Origin: an uncultured Bacteroides sp.
Lineage (GTDB): Bacteria > Bacteroidota > Bacteroidia > Bacteroidales > Bacteroidaceae
Reading direction: 5' to 3'
Length of the DNA stretch: 44,536 nucleotides
Assembly (NCBI GenBank): GCA_900546645.1
Contig: URDR01000013.1
Location: forward strand, 1 to 44,536
Shown here: piece after piece, positions 41,812 through 44,536 of the stretch
How positions within the stretch are numbered: position 1 is the first letter of the stretch
Layout of the letters: each line of letters begins with the position of its first letter
The notes under the pieces: model-generated
Databases searched by the model: none
Told to the model about the DNA's origin: nothing
What the model saw: the letters and a program-made list of their open reading frames with translations, nothing else
Position numbers and translations under genes: made by a program

Positions 41812-43929
41812 TTATACTCTGAATATTTTTCTAAGAATCGTTCCCGGAATTGTGTGGCGGAATGTGCTCAGTTTATCTGTGCGTTCATCCACCTTTTCCA
41901 AGAGCGCTACTGCATCTTTATCTGAAATAATACCGTTATCCTCCATTTGGCGGATTACACACCGCTCGTGTCTTAAAAGCATTCGGATAGACTTTTGGGT
42001 TAAGGCATACCGGTAGGCTTTAGGAAAGTCGGTTGCTAATTTTTCTATAATCAGATTTATAGCCTCAATATTCCTCATGACTTCTTCTTTCAGGATGGAA
42101 GTCACTGTTTCCTGTTCTTTGTTAAGCAGTGATGATGAATCTAATTCTTCTAAGAACTTCAGATTTTCTTTTTGCAGAATGAGAAATCCTCGTCCCAAGT
42201 CATACACCCGTGCGATGCTTTCACGGAAGTAGAAGCTGGTAAGGTCATGAAGATACGGGTTCTTGTGTATGCGGCTTAGTAAGTCAGTCCGGTTACAGAA
42301 ACTGAAGATAGATTGCCTTTGGTCGAGTGGAAAAGTTCCGTCGTGGTCGTAAAGTTCATCGAGTGAGTTCATCAGTCTTCTGAAAGTCATAGGCTTGATA
42401 ATACCCTCATTGAAGATATTGTGGCAAGTTGCTTTTTCCCGGTCAAGCACACGCAAGCGTATTTCTGTAAGCAGTGCATGCGTACCTACTGGCTGGAGGG
42501 CTTCCTGAGGCGATTCGCACAAATAGTTGCTTACCTTTTCCCATGAAGTACCTTGTAAAGCTTCCCGCTTTTTGAGCTGTTCCAGATACTTCTCTGAATT
42601 CTCTCGGATTGATTTCTGTACATTATATTCCATCATGATACGAGCCGATGGAACATGAATCAGCCCTAATTTATTGAGTAGCCACCGGGTAGTAGTGGCA
42701 TTCACGCTTAAAGTAAGTGTAACAATTCCAGCGGTAAAAAACAACATTTGGCTTCGTATTTCTTCCGGGATGGCTGGGGTATATGAAACCATCAGAGCTA
42801 AAGTCATTCCTAAAGCTCCGCGCAAGCCTCCCCAAGTAAGGATAACCGATTCACGTTTGCTGAGACCGTATCCCATCCGTTTCATAACCGGATAAAGCAT
42901 CATAATCATGATAAACCGGAAAATGTTCAGAGCTACGTAAATGAGTAATAAGATGCCGAATGCACTCCATGTAAATTCCACTTTTTCGGCTATAACTACT
43001 CCTACAATAATAAAAATGAGTGTGTTGGCAAGGTAGGTGAGTAATTCCCAGAAGTGTTCCATAAAACTGTTTACCTGTGGCTTTAACCGAGGTTTCCCGA
43101 CATAAGTAATGGTAAGCCCGAAAACTAACAGCGCAATGACCCCTGACACTCCTAAATAGTATTGAGAAAGAATGAAAGTGAGATAAGCAGAAAGAATGAT
43201 GACACTGTTTTGTATCATTTTTTCCGAGTTAATGCGCGTAATGAACCAGATAACCAGACGGGCAAGGACGAACCCTAGTAAAGCACTGATGCTAACTACT
43301 TGAAGAAATTCAATTAGAGGAGAATCTTCACTTCCACCCGTAGCGGCATAAGTTCCGAAAAACAGCATGAAGCAGACAATACCGGTTCCATCGTTCAGCA
43401 GCGATTCTGCATCTACCAAAGTGGAGAAACGTTTGCTTGTTTTCAGCTCATGAAGCAAAGCTACTACAGCTACCGGGTCGGTGGCACTGATAAGAGCTCC
43501 GAACATCAGCGCAAAGGTCCAGGTCCATGATTCGAATCCCGGTACGCAGACTCCAATCCCCACGAGGAGTAATCCGGTGAGAAGCATACAAATGACCAGT
43601 CCCGGAACTGCCAGAAGGGTTGCATTGGCTAAGGTTTTTTTGAATATATGCAAGTTAAGTTCGTATGCGGCATCAAAAATAAGTACCGGAAGAAAAAGGT
43701 AAAGAATCAGGTCTGGATTGATATTTGCCACAGAGTCAATAGATGAAGAAAGGTTTTCTGAAAAATGGAAAAGACCGGAACGGTTACATATTCCCACTGC
43801 CAGTCCGACAAGAAATAGTCCGACGGTATAAGGAAGGCGACTATGCTTGAGTAAAGATTTCAGTATAGCACCAATTATCAGTCCGCCAATAGTCAGCAGG
43901 AGGGGGGAGAGCAGGGTAAATTCTTCCAT
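41812..43929 (-). CDS. CPA1-type Na+/H+ (cation:proton) antiporter
   Basis: A 705-aa membrane protein. Twelve or so membrane helices (about 1-415) include the ion-binding motifs ATDPVAVVALLHEL and LLNDGTGIV. A soluble helical C-terminal region of about 290 residues follows, longer than in many bacterial NhaP proteins and without an identifiable CNMP or TrkA domain. It would exchange Na+ or K+ for protons; the cytoplasmic tail may sense pH or regulate activity. The gene has a 284-nt gap to the divergent porin-like gene. Confidence 0.94.
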   Translation of the reverse strand: MEEFTLLSPLLLTIGGLIIGAILKSLLKHSRLPYTVGLFLVGLAVGICNRSGLFHFSENLSSSIDSVANINPDLILYLFLPVLIFDAAYELNLHIFKKTLANATLLAVPGLVICMLLTGLLLVGIGVCVPGFESWTWTFALMFGALISATDPVAVVALLHELKTSKRFSTLVDAESLLNDGTGIVCFMLFFGTYAATGGSEDSPLIEFLQVVSISALLGFVLARLVIWFITRINSEKMIQNSVIILSAYLTFILSQYYLGVSGVIALLVFGLTITYVGKPRLKPQVNSFMEHFWELLTYLANTLIFIIVGVVIAEKVEFTWSAFGILLLIYVALNIFRFIMIMMLYPVMKRMGYGLSKRESVILTWGGLRGALGMTLALMVSYTPAIPEEIRSQMLFFTAGIVTLTLSVNATTTRWLLNKLGLIHVPSARIMMEYNVQKSIRENSEKYLEQLKKREALQGTSWEKVSNYLCESPQEALQPVGTHALLTEIRLRVLDREKATCHNIFNEGIIKPMTFRRLMNSLDELYDHDGTFPLDQRQSIFSFCNRTDLLSRIHKNPYLHDLTSFYFRESIARVYDLGRGFLILQKENLKFLEELDSSSLLNKEQETVTSILKEEVMRNIEAINLIIEKLATDFPKAYRYALTQKSIRMLLRHERCVIRQMEDNGIISDKDAVALLEKVDERTDKLSTFRHTIPGTILRKIFRV

Positions 43930-44126
43930 AATACTTTAATTAGGTCAATGTATATTGAGTTAACACTTAATCTGATGAATTATTCTAATTGTTCGAAGCA
44001 CGGCTGTATAAGTTTAGTATATAGCTAATTTGCCTCAATTACAAAGAAACGAAGAAGTTTTTATAAATACAAGTTTTATAAACAGAAGCAGAGCTTATTG
44101 TAGTCGGGATGACTGTCATTGATGGA

Positions 44127-44168
44127 ATGTTACATGAATTTTAACTTATTGAAACGGGTTTGTAACAT
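44127..44168. repeat. Inverted repeat upstream of the porin-like gene
   Basis: ATGTTACA (44127-44134) and TGTAACAT (44161-44168) are perfect 8-bp complements with a 26-nt centre, in the promoter region of the gene at 44214. The rest of the 43930-44213 gap shows no credible gene; a -7-like GACCTTTG lies at 44177-44184, differing from TAnnTTTG at one base. Confidence 0.45.
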
Positions 44169-44213
44169 GTAAGTCCGACCTTTGCAGTGTCAAAAAGAAA
44201 TAAAAAAAACTGA

Positions 44214-44536
44214 ATGAAGAAATTGTGGATCATAGCCGGACTGATGGGCTATATGGCTTTTCCAGCATTGGCTCAGGGAAAGGTAGAAAAAGAAGCAAAG
44301 AAGGGAGATGCGATTATTACGATATTTTCGGATTTTCATTCTGGATTTGGTTCAACTAATGATGAACGAGGATTTAATTTAGAACGTGCTTACGTGGGTT
44401 ATCAGTACAAATTGGGTCACGGACTAAAAGTAAAGGGGGTAGTAGATTTTGGTCAATCGAAGGATGTGAACGATTATCAACGTATTGGCTATATCAAAAA
44501 TGCGCAGCTTACTTGGCAACATGGAGCATGGACGCT
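44214..44536 (+). CDS. Outer-membrane porin-like protein (5' part)
   Basis: The gene runs off the right edge; 107 codons are visible. A signal peptide ending near ALAQ (about 21) is followed by a charged region and beta-strand patterns (ITIFSDFHSGFG, then RGFNLERAYVGYQYKLG, then LKVKGVVDFGQS). The alternation and the YVGYQYKLG motif resemble phosphate-selective or general porins of Bacteroidetes. The family cannot be settled from the fragment. Confidence 0.75.
   Translation, partial: MKKLWIIAGLMGYMAFPALAQGKVEKEAKKGDAIITIFSDFHSGFGSTNDERGFNLERAYVGYQYKLGHGLKVKGVVDFGQSKDVNDYQRIGYIKNAQLTWQHGAWT

Noticed and set aside
1..44536. CRISPR arrays
   Set aside because: No regularly spaced repeats of 23-40 nt with unique spacers were seen, and no cas-like proteins are present.

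Overview
The window is an ordinary stretch of Bacteroidales chromosome, most like Bacteroides or Phocaeicola. This rests on many gene starts preceded by the Bacteroidetes -7 element TAnnTTTG, A-rich leaders in place of strong Shine-Dalgarno sites, a PPi-dependent phosphofructokinase, a long-form LysRS and several Bacteroidales-type hypothetical families. Species cannot be fixed from sequence reading alone.

Layout. 1-9.7 kb: partial tRNA-Tyr, lumazine synthase, a membrane-anchored TPR protein divergent from recF-dciA, a 5-formyl-THF cyclo-ligase convergent with dciA, then a minus-strand run of Crp/Fnr regulator, M3 peptidase, small lipoprotein, dCMP deaminase and S41 peptidase, and a divergent MarC. 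9.8-13.0 kb: mnmA divergent from trmB-mrp, closed by a striking double terminator. 13.0-15.8 kb: a small accessory island between mrp and a HAD phosphatase gene. It holds a two-gene AAA15 ATPase plus RloB/TOPRIM-like pair resembling the abortive-infection system AbiL, flanked by a transposase 3' fragment, a tyrosine-integrase fragment and repeat clusters. 15.8-20.9 kb: lysS, gpsA, pgi and a beta-phosphoglucomutase-like HAD gene, all minus strand. 21.2-26.9 kb: a complete tripartite RND efflux operon. 27-34.9 kb: YgbA-like protein divergent from a ThrE-type exporter, an acyltransferase with a small helical protein, a YitT-family protein, pfp, a membrane-anchored GH25 muramidase and prmA. 35-44.5 kb: an exported His/Tyr/Trp/Gly-rich protein in an apparent operon with a FadL-like outer-membrane barrel, an AlkD-like protein, a secreted GH20 hexosaminidase, a small GNAT protein, a DUF2007 protein, a CPA1 antiporter and the start of an outer-membrane porin-like gene.

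Most of the window is housekeeping. The parts deserving a second look are the AbiL-like island with its perfect operator-like palindrome and heptamer repeats, the uncharacterised 35-38 kb envelope pair, the Mrp homologue lacking the CxxC motif, and several inverted repeats centred on divergent or single promoters.
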